Positions 26,408 to 35,945 of a DNA stretch of 64,000 bases are shown in pieces. This DNA comes from Rhodocyclaceae bacterium (GTDB lineage Bacteria > Pseudomonadota > Gammaproteobacteria > Burkholderiales > Usitatibacteraceae). The number at the start of each line of letters is the position of its first letter. Within the stretch, counting starts at the first letter, position 1. The stretch is from positions 1 through 64,000 of the forward strand of contig JADCJC010000054.1 in NCBI GenBank assembly GCA_020247395.1, read 5' to 3'. Below the pieces are notes generated by a model. The model saw only the letters and a list, made by a program, of their open reading frames with translations, ran no database searches and was not told the DNA's origin. The position numbers were made by a program, and so were the translations under genes.

Positions 26408-29302
26408 CTAAATTGATGACTTCTTTGCGGTCGTCTTTGCGACCGGCTCCCAACTCAACGCCGCGTCCACCAGCTCTTTTTGCTGCTCGTTGTGTTTTGC
26501 CAGATAACCCACCGCTGGCGATGCGGATGACGCGCGGCCAGCGTAGCCAAGGGTCTGGTCGGCACGCATATTGCGTTTCAGGTAATGCTGGATGCGGTGC
26601 CAAGCACCTTGATTGGCCGGCTCCTCCTGCGCCCAAACAACCGATTTTGCTGCCGGAAAGGCGGCAATTTGCTGTGCAAACTCCTCATGCGGGAACGGAT
26701 ACAGCTGTTCAACACGAACGACCGCAATGTCGTCGATTGCGCGCTTTTCGCGCTCGGCAACAATATCGTAGTACACCTTGCCAGAGCACACGACTACCCT
26801 TTTCACTTTCTTCGCATTCAGCTTGGCGGTCTCGCCGATGACCACTTCAAACTTGCCATTGGCAAGCTCTTCCAGTGATGAAGTCGCTTCTTTCTTCCTC
26901 AATAACGACTTTGGCATCATCACGACCAGCGGCTTGCGCGCCGGTCGCAGCGCCTGTCGGCGAATCATGTGGTAGTGCTGCGCTGCGGTGGAAGGCACCA
27001 CAACTTGAATATTGTGTTCCGCGCACAGCTGTAGAAAGCGCTCCAAGCGCGCCGATGAATGCTCTGGACCCTGGCCTTCGTAACCATGCGGCAAGAACAG
27101 ACTCAGGCCGCACAAGCGCCCCCACTTCGATTCACCCGAAGAGATGAACTGGTCGATCACCACTTGTGCACCGTTGGCAAAATCGCCAAACTGGGCTTCC
27201 CAAATCACCAACTCAAACGGTTGCGCAGATGCATAACCATATTCAAAACCCAGCACCGCCTCTTCCGAGAGCAGCGAATCGATCACCAAAAAGCTACCCT
27301 GATTTTCGACGATGTTCTGTAACGGAACGTATGTCCCCGAATCCCACTTCTCACGATTCTGATCGTGCATCACGGCATGCCGGTGGGCAAACGTGCCGCG
27401 TCCACAATCCTGCCCGCTAATCCGCACCGGAACACTGTTCGCCACTAGCGTTGCGTAGGCTAGGTTTTCAGCCATACCCCAATCGAGCGGCTGCTCCCCT
27501 TTGCCCATCTTGCGTCGCGCCTCAAGCAACTTTTCAACCGAGGTATGGCACTTGAAGTCAGATGGGATCAGCGTGAGGCGATCGGCATATGCCTGCAACT
27601 TCTGCATCGGCACTTTCGATTCGTAGGACGCGCGCCAGTCCTGTCCGATATAAGGCGCCCAATCCACAGCCAGGGGCGGCTTGATACCATACAAGATTCT
27701 GGTGTTGGTACTCTTCCCTGCATCCAGGCGCGAGCGAATGTTTGTTACCAAGTCGTCGCCATAGGTCGGCCCCACCGTGCCCTCGGCCGCAAGTTTGTCC
27801 GCATAGAGCTTGCGCGTACCTGGGTGCTGCGCAATCTTCTTGTACATCAGCGGCTGGGTGACAAACGGCTCGTCTTGTTCGTTGTGGCCGAGTTTGCGGA
27901 AGCAAACCATATCAATCACAACGTCCTTGTGGAACTTCATCCGGTATTCCAACGCAATGCGACCAACCATAATGACTGCCTCGGGATCATCCGCGTTGAC
28001 GTGGAATACCGGCGCTTCGATCATCTTGGCAATATCTGTGCAGTACAAGGACGAGCGAGAATCGCGCGTATCAGAGGTGGTGAAACCAACCTGATTGTTG
28101 ACGACGATATGCACCGTGCCGCCGGTTTTAAACCCGCGCGTTTGTGATAGGGCCATCGTTTCCATGATGACACCCTGGCCGGCAAAAGCAGCATCGCCGT
28201 GAATCAGCAACGGGATGACTTCGTCACCGGACAGGTCGTGGCGACGCTGCTGACGGGCGCGTACCGAACCTTCCACAACCGGATTGACGATCTCCAAATG
28301 AGACGGATTGAAGGCTAGCGTAAGATGAACTGCACCCCCCGTGGTTTGAATGTCCGACGAGAAACCTTGATGGTACTTCACGTCTCCAGAGCCGATGTTA
28401 TGCGCATGTTTGCCCTCAAACTCTGCAAACAAATCGGCGGGCAGCTTACCTAGTGAATTCACGAGGATATTCAATCGGCCGCGATGCGCCATGCCGAGCA
28501 CAACCTCTTTGACACCTTTTGCGCCAGCAGTTTGAATGATGTCGTCTACCAGCGGAATCAAACTCTCGCCACCCTCAAGTGAAAAACGCTTCTGTCCCAC
28601 GTATCGCGTGTGCAGATACTTCTCCAGCGTCTCGGCCGCAGTGAGCCGGTCTAGCAAAAACTGCTTCTCATCTTTGGTGAGAGTTGCCTGCGATTGAATA
28701 GACTCTAGCTGGCCTTGGATCCAGCGTTTCTGCTCGGTCTGGGAAATGTACATGTACTCGGCACCAACCGTTCCGCAGTATGTTCGCTTTACCGCGCTAA
28801 CAATATCCTTCAGCTTTGCACGCTCGGCGTTGCCGCCGATAGTTCCCTGCCAAGACCCGAACCCGAACTCCAACTCCAGATCGGCATCTGTCAAACCGTA
28901 GTAGCTCAACTCAAGTTCGGGAACCTGCATCCGCTCCATTCGCTTCAGAGGATCGAGCGAAGAATTGCGCGCGCCCAAAACGCGATGTGCGCGGATGTAC
29001 TGCAGAACTTTAAACGACTTCTTGCTGTCGCCGAGGTCTGCCAAGCCTGCACCGCCGCCGACGTTGGCATAGGCGACCCGCTTGGCACCGCCTTGTGCGG
29101 CAAGCCGCTCGAAGGCGGCGATCACTGGGGAATGCGGAACGTCCTTGTCGGCCTTTCCAGCAATATTGGGCAGGCTGTCAAATTGTTTCCGCCAGTTTTC
29201 GGGGACGGACGCAGGATCCACCAAATACTGTTCATACAGCTCCTCAATGTAGGGGGCGTTTGCGCCGAAGAACAATGAGGACTGCTGATAGTCTCGCATC
29301 AT
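26408..29302 (-). CDS. sucA: 2-oxoglutarate dehydrogenase E1
   Basis: 964 aa; thiamine-diphosphate enzyme that decarboxylates 2-oxoglutarate and succinylates the lipoyl group of SucB. Seen: the N-terminal E2-contact peptide ([35 protein letters not shown]), active-site [11 protein letters not shown], the ThDP/Mg segment [14 protein letters not shown]..., [12 protein letters not shown], and the C-terminal [26 protein letters not shown] is 8 bases before ATG 29302; a second in-frame ATG follows directly. Part of the minus-strand TCA operon, 42 bases after gltA. Confidence 0.97.
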   Translation of the reverse strand: MMRDYQQSSLFFGANAPYIEELYEQYLVDPASVPENWRKQFDSLPNIAGKADKDVPHSPVIAAFERLAAQGGAKRVAYANVGGGAGLADLGDSKKSFKVLQYIRAHRVLGARNSSLDPLKRMERMQVPELELSYYGLTDADLELEFGFGSWQGTIGGNAERAKLKDIVSAVKRTYCGTVGAEYMYISQTEQKRWIQGQLESIQSQATLTKDEKQFLLDRLTAAETLEKYLHTRYVGQKRFSLEGGESLIPLVDDIIQTAGAKGVKEVVLGMAHRGRLNILVNSLGKLPADLFAEFEGKHAHNIGSGDVKYHQGFSSDIQTTGGAVHLTLAFNPSHLEIVNPVVEGSVRARQQRRHDLSGDEVIPLLIHGDAAFAGQGVIMETMALSQTRGFKTGGTVHIVVNNQVGFTTSDTRDSRSSLYCTDIAKMIEAPVFHVNADDPEAVIMVGRIALEYRMKFHKDVVIDMVCFRKLGHNEQDEPFVTQPLMYKKIAQHPGTRKLYADKLAAEGTVGPTYGDDLVTNIRSRLDAGKSTNTRILYGIKPPLAVDWAPYIGQDWRASYESKVPMQKLQAYADRLTLIPSDFKCHTSVEKLLEARRKMGKGEQPLDWGMAENLAYATLVANSVPVRISGQDCGRGTFAHRHAVMHDQNREKWDSGTYVPLQNIVENQGSFLVIDSLLSEEAVLGFEYGYASAQPFELVIWEAQFGDFANGAQVVIDQFISSGESKWGRLCGLSLFLPHGYEGQGPEHSSARLERFLQLCAEHNIQVVVPSTAAQHYHMIRRQALRPARKPLVVMMPKSLLRKKEATSSLEELANGKFEVVIGETAKLNAKKVKRVVVCSGKVYYDIVAEREKRAIDDIAVVRVEQLYPFPHEEFAQQIAAFPAAKSVVWAQEEPANQGAWHRIQHYLKRNMRADQTLGYAGRASSASPAVGYLAKHNEQQKELVDAALSWEPVAKTTAKKSSI

Positions 29303-29344
29303 AATGATTACCTCACCTGCGGGTTCTGTGAACTGAAGACTTGA

Positions 29345-30634
29345 TTACTTGACGTCGCGGCGCTGCGCACCTACGTACAACTGCCGTGGACGACCAATCT
29401 TGTATTCCGGGTCGGCGATCATTTCGTTCAACTGTGCAATCCACCCAACCGTCCGCGCCAGCGCGAAAATGGCGGTGAATAGCGGTACCGGGATACCAAT
29501 CGCTTTTTGCACAATGCCCGAATAGAAGTCGACGTTTGGATAGAGCTTGCGACTCACAAAGTAATCGTCTTCGAGCGCAATCTTTTCCAGCGCCATCGCG
29601 AGCTTAAACAGCGGATCGTCTTGCAGCCCCAGTTCGTTCAACACCTCATAGCAGGTTTCGCGCATCAGCTTCGCGCGCGGGTCGTAGTTCTTGTAGACCC
29701 TGTGACCAAATCCCATTAGACGCACGCTGGAATTCTTGTCTTTAACCTGCGCGATGAAATCACCGATTTTCTCGATGCCGCCGTTTCGCTGGATATCGTA
29801 GAGCATATTCAACGCCGCCTCGTTTGCGCCGCCATGCGCCGGCCCCCATAAACAGGCCACGCCCGCAGCGATCGCCGCAAACGGGTTTGTACCCGACGAA
29901 GCGCAAAGCCGCACCGTCGAAGTTGAGGCGTTCTGCTCATGATCCGCATGCAGGATAAAAATGCGATCCAGCGCACGCACCAGCACGTCGTTGATCTTGT
30001 ATTCCTCGGCCGGCACGGCAAACATCATGCGCATGAAGTTTGCGGTGTAGCCCAAGTCGTTTCGTGGGTAAATCAGCGGCTGACCCACCGTATACTTGTA
30101 TGCCATGGCGGTCAGCGTCGGCAGCTTGGCGATCAGGCGAATCGCGGAAATCTCGCGCTGCTCTTTATCGTGCAGATTGATCGAGTCTGGGTAGAACGCC
30201 GACATCGCGCCGAGCAAACCGGTCATGACGGACATCGGGTGCGCGTCCCGGCGGAAGCCACGCAGGAAAAACTGCATCTGCTCGTGCACCATCGTGTGAT
30301 TGGTGACACGGCTGACGAAATCCTTGCGGCCAGCGTCGTCAGGCAAATCTCCGTACAAGAGCAGATGACAGACTTGCAGAAAGTCACACTTTGTTGCGAG
30401 CTGTTCGATCGGATAACCGCGATACAACAACTCTCCTTTGTCGCCGTCAATGAAGGTGATGGTGGAGTTGCAGGACGCTGTCGACATAAAGCCGGGATCG
30501 TAGGTAAACATTCCCGTCTGCCCGTAAAGCTTGCGGATATCAATTACGTCGGGGCCGTGAGATCCACCGTAAACTGGCAACTCGATTGCGTTACCGTTTT
30601 GAAGCGTCAAAGTTGCTTTACCGTTGACATTCAT
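29345..30634 (-). CDS. gltA: Citrate synthase (type II)
   Basis: 429 aa from ATG 30634 ([11 protein letters not shown]), with AGGA 9 bases upstream; the ORF track's start adds 31 residues and overlaps sdhE, so it is rejected. Condenses acetyl-CoA with oxaloacetate. The active-site His in GPAHGGANE, the His of [15 protein letters not shown] and the catalytic Asp in [13 protein letters not shown] are present. The N-terminal domain (about 1-60) is that of the large, NADH-regulated hexameric type found in Gram-negatives. It sits between sdhE and sucA. A paralogue, the methylcitrate synthase prpC, is at 40922. Confidence 0.96.
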   Translation of the reverse strand: MNVNGKATLTLQNGNAIELPVYGGSHGPDVIDIRKLYGQTGMFTYDPGFMSTASCNSTITFIDGDKGELLYRGYPIEQLATKCDFLQVCHLLLYGDLPDDAGRKDFVSRVTNHTMVHEQMQFFLRGFRRDAHPMSVMTGLLGAMSAFYPDSINLHDKEQREISAIRLIAKLPTLTAMAYKYTVGQPLIYPRNDLGYTANFMRMMFAVPAEEYKINDVLVRALDRIFILHADHEQNASTSTVRLCASSGTNPFAAIAAGVACLWGPAHGGANEAALNMLYDIQRNGGIEKIGDFIAQVKDKNSSVRLMGFGHRVYKNYDPRAKLMRETCYEVLNELGLQDDPLFKLAMALEKIALEDDYFVSRKLYPNVDFYSGIVQKAIGIPVPLFTAIFALARTVGWIAQLNEMIADPEYKIGRPRQLYVGAQRRDVK

Positions 30635-30683
30635 TGTCTTTGATCCTTTATACATCGCTACACCGCGCATCAGATTATTGGCG

Positions 30684-30962
30684 TTACGCGTTTTGTATCC
30701 GCAAAACCAATGTGGCGGTTGCAACATCAGCCACTGGCTTGCGCCCCATCAATACGTCCAGCAAATCGTTATCACTTAACAGCAACAACTTATCCAGTGC
30801 TTGCAGGTCCTCTGCGCTGAGACCTTCCAACGCATCCTGCAAAAATTTTCGCAACAGCAGATCGTTTTCCAGCAAACCCCGCCTTGCGCGCCAGCGAATG
30901 CGGTCAAATATTCGGCCATCCCTGACCACGCCCTGTTGTACTACCTCGCCTTGAGCTTCCAT
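30684..30962 (-). CDS. sdhE: Succinate dehydrogenase FAD assembly factor
   Basis: 92-aa small helical protein that helps attach FAD to SdhA. The family signature appears as [19 protein letters not shown] (usual RRGMxExDLLL). ATG 30962 overlaps the sdhB stop by one base (TGATG), pointing to coupled translation; the TTG one codon earlier is less likely. It lies between sdhB and gltA as in other betaproteobacteria. Confidence 0.9.
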   Translation of the reverse strand: MEAQGEVVQQGVVRDGRIFDRIRWRARRGLLENDLLLRKFLQDALEGLSAEDLQALDKLLLLSDNDLLDVLMGRKPVADVATATLVLRIQNA

Positions 30963-31657
30963 CAAACCGCCCGCTTAACCATCATCTCCTTGATCTTGCC
31001 GATGGCCAAAGATGGGTTTAATCCCTTAGGACATACGTCCACGCAGTTCATGATGGTGTGGCAACGGAACAATCGATATGGGTCTTCAAGGTTATCGAGC
31101 CGGTCATTGGTCGCCTGATCGCGGGTATCGGCAATAAACCGATAGGCGGCAAGCAGCCCGGCAGGCCCGACGAATTTGTCCGGATTCCACCAAAACGACG
31201 GGCACGACGTTGAACAACACGCGCAGAGGATGCACTCGTACAGGCCGTCCAGCTCAAGGCGATCTTGCGGCGACTGTAGCCGCTCTTTCTCCGGCGCAGG
31301 ATCGTTGTTGATGACGAAGGGGGTAATGGAATGGTACTGTTGGAAAAACTGCGTCATGTCGACGATCAGGTCGCGAATGATGGGCAGCCCCGGAAGTGGC
31401 TTTAATACCACCGGCTCTTTGAGCTCGGAGACCTTGGTAATGCAGGCCAGACCATTTTTGCCATTAATGTTCATGGCGTCTGAACCACACACGCCTTCAC
31501 GACAGGAACGGCGCAACGCCAGCGTATCGTCGATCGACTTGATGCGAATCAGCGCATCGAGCAACATCCGGTCTGAGGGCTCAAGCGCAATATCGTACTC
31601 CTTGAAGTACGGCTTCTGGTCAACATCTGGGTCAAAGCGAAGAATCTGAAATTTCAT
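30962..31657 (-). CDS. sdhB: Succinate dehydrogenase iron-sulfur subunit
   Basis: 231 aa; carries electrons from SdhA flavin to the quinone site. Three cluster motifs are visible: [2Fe-2S] CREGVCGSDAMNINGKNGLAC, [4Fe-4S] CILCACCSTSCPSFWW, and [3Fe-4S] CHTIMNCVDVCPKGLNP. Length and the KIKEMMVKRAV tail are normal. 17 bases after sdhA; coupled to sdhE by a one-base overlap. Confidence 0.97.
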   Translation of the reverse strand: MKFQILRFDPDVDQKPYFKEYDIALEPSDRMLLDALIRIKSIDDTLALRRSCREGVCGSDAMNINGKNGLACITKVSELKEPVVLKPLPGLPIIRDLIVDMTQFFQQYHSITPFVINNDPAPEKERLQSPQDRLELDGLYECILCACCSTSCPSFWWNPDKFVGPAGLLAAYRFIADTRDQATNDRLDNLEDPYRLFRCHTIMNCVDVCPKGLNPSLAIGKIKEMMVKRAV

Positions 31658-31674
31658 TTCTGTATCCGTATCAC

Positions 31675-33471
31675 TTAGTAGGTGCGCGCTTTTGGGGCGA
31701 AGGAATCAACGGTAAGTGGTTTCAAATTCACCGGCTTGTAGTCAAGCTTGTTTCCCTCTTTGTACCAAAGCGTGTGCTTGAGCCAGTTGTCGTCGTCGCG
31801 ACCGTTAACAAAGCCAGGACGATCGTGGAAATCGGCCCGATCATGCGCACCGCGCGTTTCTTTGCGCGCTTCTGCCGACACCATGGTTGCAACCGCCACT
31901 TCAATGAGGTTCTGCAATTCAAGTGCCTCGATACGTGCGGTGTTAAACACCTTCGACTTATCCTTGATTTGCAAATGCTCGGCGCGCTCGGCAACCTGCT
32001 TGATTTTGGTCACGCCCTTTTCGAGCATGTCAGGGAAGCGAAACACCCCGCAGTGCGCCTGCATGGTTTGGCGCATCGCATCTCCCACGGCATGCACCGA
32101 CTCACCGCCGGTTTTTGCATCTAGCTTTGCAATGCGCGCCATCGAAACATCTCCTGCTCCGGCTGGCAACGGCTTGTGCGTGTTATTTTCACGGATGAAC
32201 TTGATCATCGAATCGCCGGCAGACTTGCCCATCACCAGCAGATCGGTCAGTGAATTGGTGCCAAGCCGGTTCGCACCGTGGATCGACGCACACCCTACTT
32301 CGCCGGCCGCATAGAAACCCGGAACGACGGTATTTGGATTGCCGTTCTGCGGGATCACCACTTCTGCGAGGTAATTGGTTGGGATGCCTCCCATTTGGTA
32401 GTGGCAAGTCGGCACCACCGGGATAGGCTCTTTGGTGCAGTCGACGTTGCCAAACTTGAGCGCGATTTCGCGGATGCCCGGCAGCCTTTTGTTGATGACG
32501 TCAGGCCCGAGGTGATCGAGTTTCAGCAGAATGTAATCTTTATTTGGTCCGGCACCACGACCGTCCTTGATTTCGGTTGCCATGGCGCGTGAAACGACAT
32601 CGCGCGAAGCAAGATCTTTCATGGTCGGCGCGTAACGTTCCATAAAACGTTCGCCGTCTTTATTCAGCAGAATGCCACCTTCACCGCGTACCCCCTCGGT
32701 AATCAGCACACCGGCACCGGCGACTCCGGTTGGATGAAACTGCCAGAACTCCATATCTTCCAGCGGAATACCCGCACGCGCTGCCATGCCCAGACCGTCA
32801 CCCGTGTTGATAAATGCATTCGTTGAAGAGGCATAGATCCGGCCAGCACCCCCCGTGGCAAACAACGTAGCCTTGGCATGGAAAATCATTGCCTCGCCGG
32901 TTTCCATCTCAAGCGCGGTGACGCCAACCACATCGCCGGCAGCGTCGCGAATCAGATCAAGCGCCATCCATTCGACGAAGAACTGCGTATTGGCGAAAAC
33001 ATTGCGCTGATAGAGCGTGTGCAACATGGCGTGCCCGGTACGATCCGCTGCACAGCAAGAACGCTGAACCGGCTTCTCACCAAAATTTTGCGAATGTCCA
33101 CCGAACGGACGCTGGTATATCGTGCCATTGTCATTACGGTCGAACGGCATGCCAAAATGCTCGAGCTCGATGACGGCTTCGGGAGCAGCTTTACACATGA
33201 ACTCAATCGCATCTTGGTCACCAAGCCAGTCGGATCCCTTTACCGTGTCATACATATGCCAGTGCCAGTTATCCTCGCCCATATTGCCCAACGATGCACC
33301 AACGCCGCCCTGCGCTGCGACAGTATGCGAGCGCGTGGGAAACACCTTGGACAGCACCGCAACCGTTAGCCCTGCGGTTGAAAGCTGTAACGCGGCGCGC
33401 AAGCCGGAGCCGCCCGCACCGACAACGACTGCATCGAATTTGCGAACCGGTAGTGATGAAACTGAAGCCAT
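31675..33471 (-). CDS. sdhA: Succinate dehydrogenase flavoprotein subunit
   Basis: 598 aa; oxidises succinate to fumarate. FAD-binding AVVVGAGGSGLRAALQL, covalent-FAD His49 in RSHTVAAQGGVGASLGN, active-site segment GEGGILLNKDGERFMERY and SRAMATEI, and the C-terminal WLKHTLWYKEGNKLDYKPVN. All expected features are present. Three bases after the sdhD stop. Confidence 0.97.
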   Translation of the reverse strand: MASVSSLPVRKFDAVVVGAGGSGLRAALQLSTAGLTVAVLSKVFPTRSHTVAAQGGVGASLGNMGEDNWHWHMYDTVKGSDWLGDQDAIEFMCKAAPEAVIELEHFGMPFDRNDNGTIYQRPFGGHSQNFGEKPVQRSCCAADRTGHAMLHTLYQRNVFANTQFFVEWMALDLIRDAAGDVVGVTALEMETGEAMIFHAKATLFATGGAGRIYASSTNAFINTGDGLGMAARAGIPLEDMEFWQFHPTGVAGAGVLITEGVRGEGGILLNKDGERFMERYAPTMKDLASRDVVSRAMATEIKDGRGAGPNKDYILLKLDHLGPDVINKRLPGIREIALKFGNVDCTKEPIPVVPTCHYQMGGIPTNYLAEVVIPQNGNPNTVVPGFYAAGEVGCASIHGANRLGTNSLTDLLVMGKSAGDSMIKFIRENNTHKPLPAGAGDVSMARIAKLDAKTGGESVHAVGDAMRQTMQAHCGVFRFPDMLEKGVTKIKQVAERAEHLQIKDKSKVFNTARIEALELQNLIEVAVATMVSAEARKETRGAHDRADFHDRPGFVNGRDDDNWLKHTLWYKEGNKLDYKPVNLKPLTVDSFAPKARTY

Positions 33472-33474
33472 TGT

Positions 33475-33825
33475 CTAATTGCCCCACAGAATAGAGACGG
33501 TCCAGATCGAACATACGATCAGAAACAAACAAACCGCTACTTGCAACGAAAGCCGGATGAAAAACGGTTTGATGTAGTCCATCAGCACATCTCTGACCCC
33601 AATCCAGGCGTGGTAGAAAACCGCGAAAAAAAACAGCAGCGAGAGAATCCGCACAAGCTGGTTCTGGAACAGTTGTTTCCAATCCGCAAATGCAACGCTG
33701 CCATGCAGCAGAAAGAAGCCGAGTATCAAAACGCTGTACACCAACATGACTGCGGCGGTAACACGCTGGATCATCCAATCTTTCCAGCCATAGTGGGCAC
33801 CGACCGGTTGTTTAGTGTTTTTCAT
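33475..33825 (-). CDS. sdhD: Succinate dehydrogenase membrane anchor subunit D
   Basis: 116 aa from ATG 33825 (MKNTKQPVGAHYGWKDW), with GAGG just upstream; the track's 175-aa version starts inside sdhC and is rejected. Three transmembrane helices (AAVMLVYSVLILGFFLL, ILSLLFFFAVFYHAWIGVRDVLMDY, LQVAVCLFLIVCSIWTVSILW). The His in YHAWIGVRDVLMDY is the usual heme ligand position. Seven bases after sdhC. Confidence 0.93.
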   Translation of the reverse strand: MKNTKQPVGAHYGWKDWMIQRVTAAVMLVYSVLILGFFLLHGSVAFADWKQLFQNQLVRILSLLFFFAVFYHAWIGVRDVLMDYIKPFFIRLSLQVAVCLFLIVCSIWTVSILWGN

Positions 33826-33832
33826 TTCGCCT

Positions 33833-34231
33833 CTACCAAATGCGTGCGGCAAAAACCGCAGTTGCGACGAGGCCGGCGACAAGCACAACCCGCGCGGAAT
33901 TCTGTGCCGGTACCTTGGCAATACCGATGTGCAAATCAAGCAGAAGGTAGCGGACGCCAGCAAACAAGTGGTGCATAAATGACCAGACGAAGCCGACAAC
34001 AATCAGCTTCACCAGCGGGTGGGCGAAATACCCCTTCCAAGAAGCAAAGCCCGCCTCCGAAGAGAGCGTCGTTTGCAAGATGAACAACGCCAGCGGGATC
34101 AGAAACAGGAACATCGCCACCCCCGTGATTCGGTGAAAGATCGATACCAATCCCGGCGTCGGTAGATTGAGCAGGTTCAAGTCGTAATACTTGGGGCGAT
34201 TCTTGGGGGACGAGACCGTATGAGGGGACAT
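33833..34231 (-). CDS. sdhC: Succinate dehydrogenase cytochrome b556 subunit C
   Basis: 132 aa from ATG 34231 (MSPHTVSSPKNRPKYYDL), with AAGG 7 bases upstream; the track start adds 24 residues. Three transmembrane helices. SIFHRITGVAMFLFLIPLALF is the family signature, and MHHLFAGVRYLLLDLH supplies the heme/quinone region. First gene of the sdh-gltA-suc block, so the main promoter should lie in 34232-34616; TTTATA (34337-34342, TATAAA on the minus strand) is a possible -10 without a good -35. Confidence 0.94.
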   Translation of the reverse strand: MSPHTVSSPKNRPKYYDLNLLNLPTPGLVSIFHRITGVAMFLFLIPLALFILQTTLSSEAGFASWKGYFAHPLVKLIVVGFVWSFMHHLFAGVRYLLLDLHIGIAKVPAQNSARVVLVAGLVATAVFAARIW

Positions 34232-34616
34232 ATTGTTACCTTGCGGAATTCCAATAGGGATGGGCATAGAAATCAGCGAAGACATCCACCGGACAGCAAA
34301 CACCAGTCACCGGCCAAACTCGGCTTGTCACATCGCTTTATACCCATTCATGAGATTCTACCCACAACACAATCTTCGGCGACAACAACGCCTTGCCGAA
34401 AGTTACCCCTCTTCTCCACGCGCAATCCTGTAAAACCGTGTCACTTAGGAACTTAAACATTTGTTTTTTAATGCGTTTTCTGCGCCATTCAGGACTCCAA
34501 CCGACTTGAGCAAGACGAACATGCCGGCAAAAAATCTTTTAGTATCATTTTTTGATATCATGCAAAAATGATGCTTTAGGCCATTGTACCGGGCACTACG
34601 TGCGCCAACCGTCACT
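34232..34616. other. Divergent regulatory region between sdhC and hicB-like gene
   Basis: 385 bases without a gene. It must drive the TCA operon leftward. It holds overlapping inverted repeats near the HicB-like gene (listed separately), the possible TATAAA on the minus strand at 34337-34342, and a small hairpin (CTTCGGC...GCCGAAAG, about 34373-34401). No toxin gene (hicA) is recognisable here. Confidence 0.5.
34543..34572. promoter_or_regulatory. Overlapping inverted repeats, probable HicB-type operator
   Basis: TATCA-TTTTT-TGATA (34543-34557) overlaps ATCAT-GCAAAA-ATGAT (34557-34572). They lie 45-74 bases before ATG 34617. Antitoxins of this class repress their own promoter through such sites, so autoregulation is likely; binding is not shown. 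Confidence 0.5.
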
Positions 34617-34952
34617 ATGAAAAACATCATGCGCTATAAAGGCTATCTTGCGCGCATTGATTATGATGAAGCGGATCGTGTGTTCGCCGGAAATGTGCTC
34701 GGGCTCGCCGAACGCATCTCGTTCCACGGCGCGAGTGTGGATGAACTGCGCGGCGATTTCGAATTCGCCATTGACCATTACCTTTCAGTGTGCCGAGAGG
34801 CTGGAGTCGCGCCGCAGAAGCAAGTCGGCGGAAGAGTACTGCTGCGCCTGCCTGCCGAAACACATGCCGAAGCGCTAATCGCGGCACAAGCTGCCGGCCT
34901 CAGCTTAAATGACTGGCTGCTAAATGCAGTGCGTCAACAACTCGATACCTGA
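34617..34952 (+). CDS. Solitary HicB-like antitoxin-fold protein
   Basis: 111 aa from ATG 34617 (MKNIMRYKGYLARIDYDEADRVFAGNVLGL); the track's start adds an 11-residue leader. The first half is the HicB partial RNase-H-like fold (YKGYLARIDYDEADRVFAGNVLGLAERISFHGASVDELRGDFEFAIDHYLSVCREAG). The C-terminal half (RVLLRLPAETHAEALIAAQAAGLSLNDWLLNAVRQQL) is an Arc-like ribbon-helix-helix DNA-binding domain. HicB normally neutralises the mRNase HicA; no hicA is found on either side, so this is an orphan and may work as a plain repressor. Convergent with the GntR gene, 13 bases apart. Confidence 0.85.
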   Translation: MKNIMRYKGYLARIDYDEADRVFAGNVLGLAERISFHGASVDELRGDFEFAIDHYLSVCREAGVAPQKQVGGRVLLRLPAETHAEALIAAQAAGLSLNDWLLNAVRQQLDT

Positions 34953-34965
34953 CGCTAGCGACCGG

Positions 34966-35754
34966 CTAAGCCAGATCGTTGTAGTACGAGTAGCCGTCGG
35001 TCAGACAAAGGCCACGACGCCACTCGACTGGTTTATCACCATAGCTATAGGCCACGCGGTCGACACTGAGAAGAGGCGTCCCCACCGGCACACCGAGGTG
35101 TTTTGCGGCAAGCTTGTTCGCACCGACCGCCTTGATACTCTCTTCAGCCCGCACCATGCGGGTACCGTATGCCGTCTCGAGGAAGCTGTAGATCGATCCC
35201 CGTGACGCGACCAGCTTCTCCATGCTTAGGTTGGGAAACCCAGATTGCGCCAACACAATTTCGTCAAAAATTAGCGGGCGATCATCGAACACAAGAAGCC
35301 GGGAAATCACCCACACCGATTGGTTGAGCCTGAGGGCGAGCTTGGCGGCACTGCTGCTATCGGCCTTGGCTTTTTGCAGGCCGACAAAAATCGTCCGCGG
35401 ATGATGTTTGGCGCTGTCGAGATCGGCACCGTCGGCGCGTATGCGCAGAAACCGGTACTGGTGCGTCGGTGCAGTATGCGTTGCGACAAACGTGCCCTTG
35501 CCCTGACGGCGCACCACGATGAATTCCGCCGCCAGCGCGTCGATTGCCTTGCGCACCGTACCCTGGCTCACGCCGAACCTTCTCGCCAGTTCAAACTCTG
35601 ATGGGATCAACTCACCCGGCCCCCACTCTCCAACGACCAAGCTGCGCGTAATCAACGCCTTTATCTGCTCGTAGAGCGGCTGGAACGTGGCCCCGCCACC
35701 GGGCGGCTGACCAACAGCATTGTTCGCGGAGTTCGGGGGTTGTTGATTTTCCAT
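34966..35754 (-). CDS. GntR family regulator, HutC/UTRA type
   Basis: 262 aa from ATG 35754. N-terminal winged helix (LYEQIKALITRSLVVGEWGPGELIPSEFELARRFGVSQGTVRKAIDALAAEFIVVRRQGKGTFV) and a C-terminal UTRA ligand domain (SRLLVFDDRPLIFDEIVLAQSGFPNL...LSVDRVAYSYGDKPVEWRRGLC). UTRA regulators bind small metabolites. It is divergent from the CitE-like/Mch/prp run and separated from it by 191 bases holding a perfect 12-bp palindrome and a good promoter. It is the best candidate for control of that run, and no PrpR-type sigma54 activator is present in the window. Ligand unknown; a CoA-ester pathway intermediate is a reasonable guess. Confidence 0.9.
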   Translation of the reverse strand: MENQQPPNSANNAVGQPPGGGATFQPLYEQIKALITRSLVVGEWGPGELIPSEFELARRFGVSQGTVRKAIDALAAEFIVVRRQGKGTFVATHTAPTHQYRFLRIRADGADLDSAKHHPRTIFVGLQKAKADSSSAAKLALRLNQSVWVISRLLVFDDRPLIFDEIVLAQSGFPNLSMEKLVASRGSIYSFLETAYGTRMVRAEESIKAVGANKLAAKHLGVPVGTPLLSVDRVAYSYGDKPVEWRRGLCLTDGYSYYNDLA

Positions 35755-35785
35755 ACGCAAATTTTATCAGCTGAGCCGAATCATG

Positions 35786-35797
35786 TCTTATATAAGA
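35786..35797. promoter_or_regulatory. Palindromic operator, probable GntR site
   Basis: TCTTATATAAGA, a perfect 12-bp palindrome in the GntR/citE-like divergent gap. It ends 11 bases before the -35 of the rightward promoter and is followed by ATATAAG, giving a second overlapping repeat (TTATAT-AAG-ATATAA). AT-rich palindromes of this kind suit HutC-type GntR proteins. Assignment to the adjacent regulator is inference. Confidence 0.6.
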
Positions 35798-35808
35798 TAT
35801 AAGTCTGA

Positions 35809-35836
35809 TTGACTTTTTGTTGCATCGTCGTAAAAT
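35809..35836 (+). promoter_or_regulatory. Sigma70-type promoter for the CitE-like/Mch/prp operon
   Basis: TTGACT (35809-35814), 16-base spacer, TAAAAT (35831-35836): 10 of 12 consensus positions. It predicts a start near 35843 and a leader of about 100 bases before ATG 35946. The upstream GntR palindrome could serve repression or activation. Confidence 0.6.
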
Positions 35837-35945
35837 TGCTGCAACGCAAAAACTCAATACCGACCCTCCTACCGCCACGACTCGACCGGTTCAAATCAGA
35901 CTCACCTAGCACCAGTCGCCATCGTCAAATCTCTACTTTCTGCCA

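Noticed and set aside
27545-28147. 200-aa plus-strand ORF inside sucA
   Set aside because: Antisense shadow of a certain gene; no family pattern.
29939-30643. 234-aa plus-strand ORF inside gltA
   Set aside because: Antisense shadow; its composition mirrors the gltA codons.
33475-34002. 175-aa version of SdhD
   Set aside because: The first 59 residues overlap sdhC out of frame; the MKNTKQP start has a ribosome site and normal family length.
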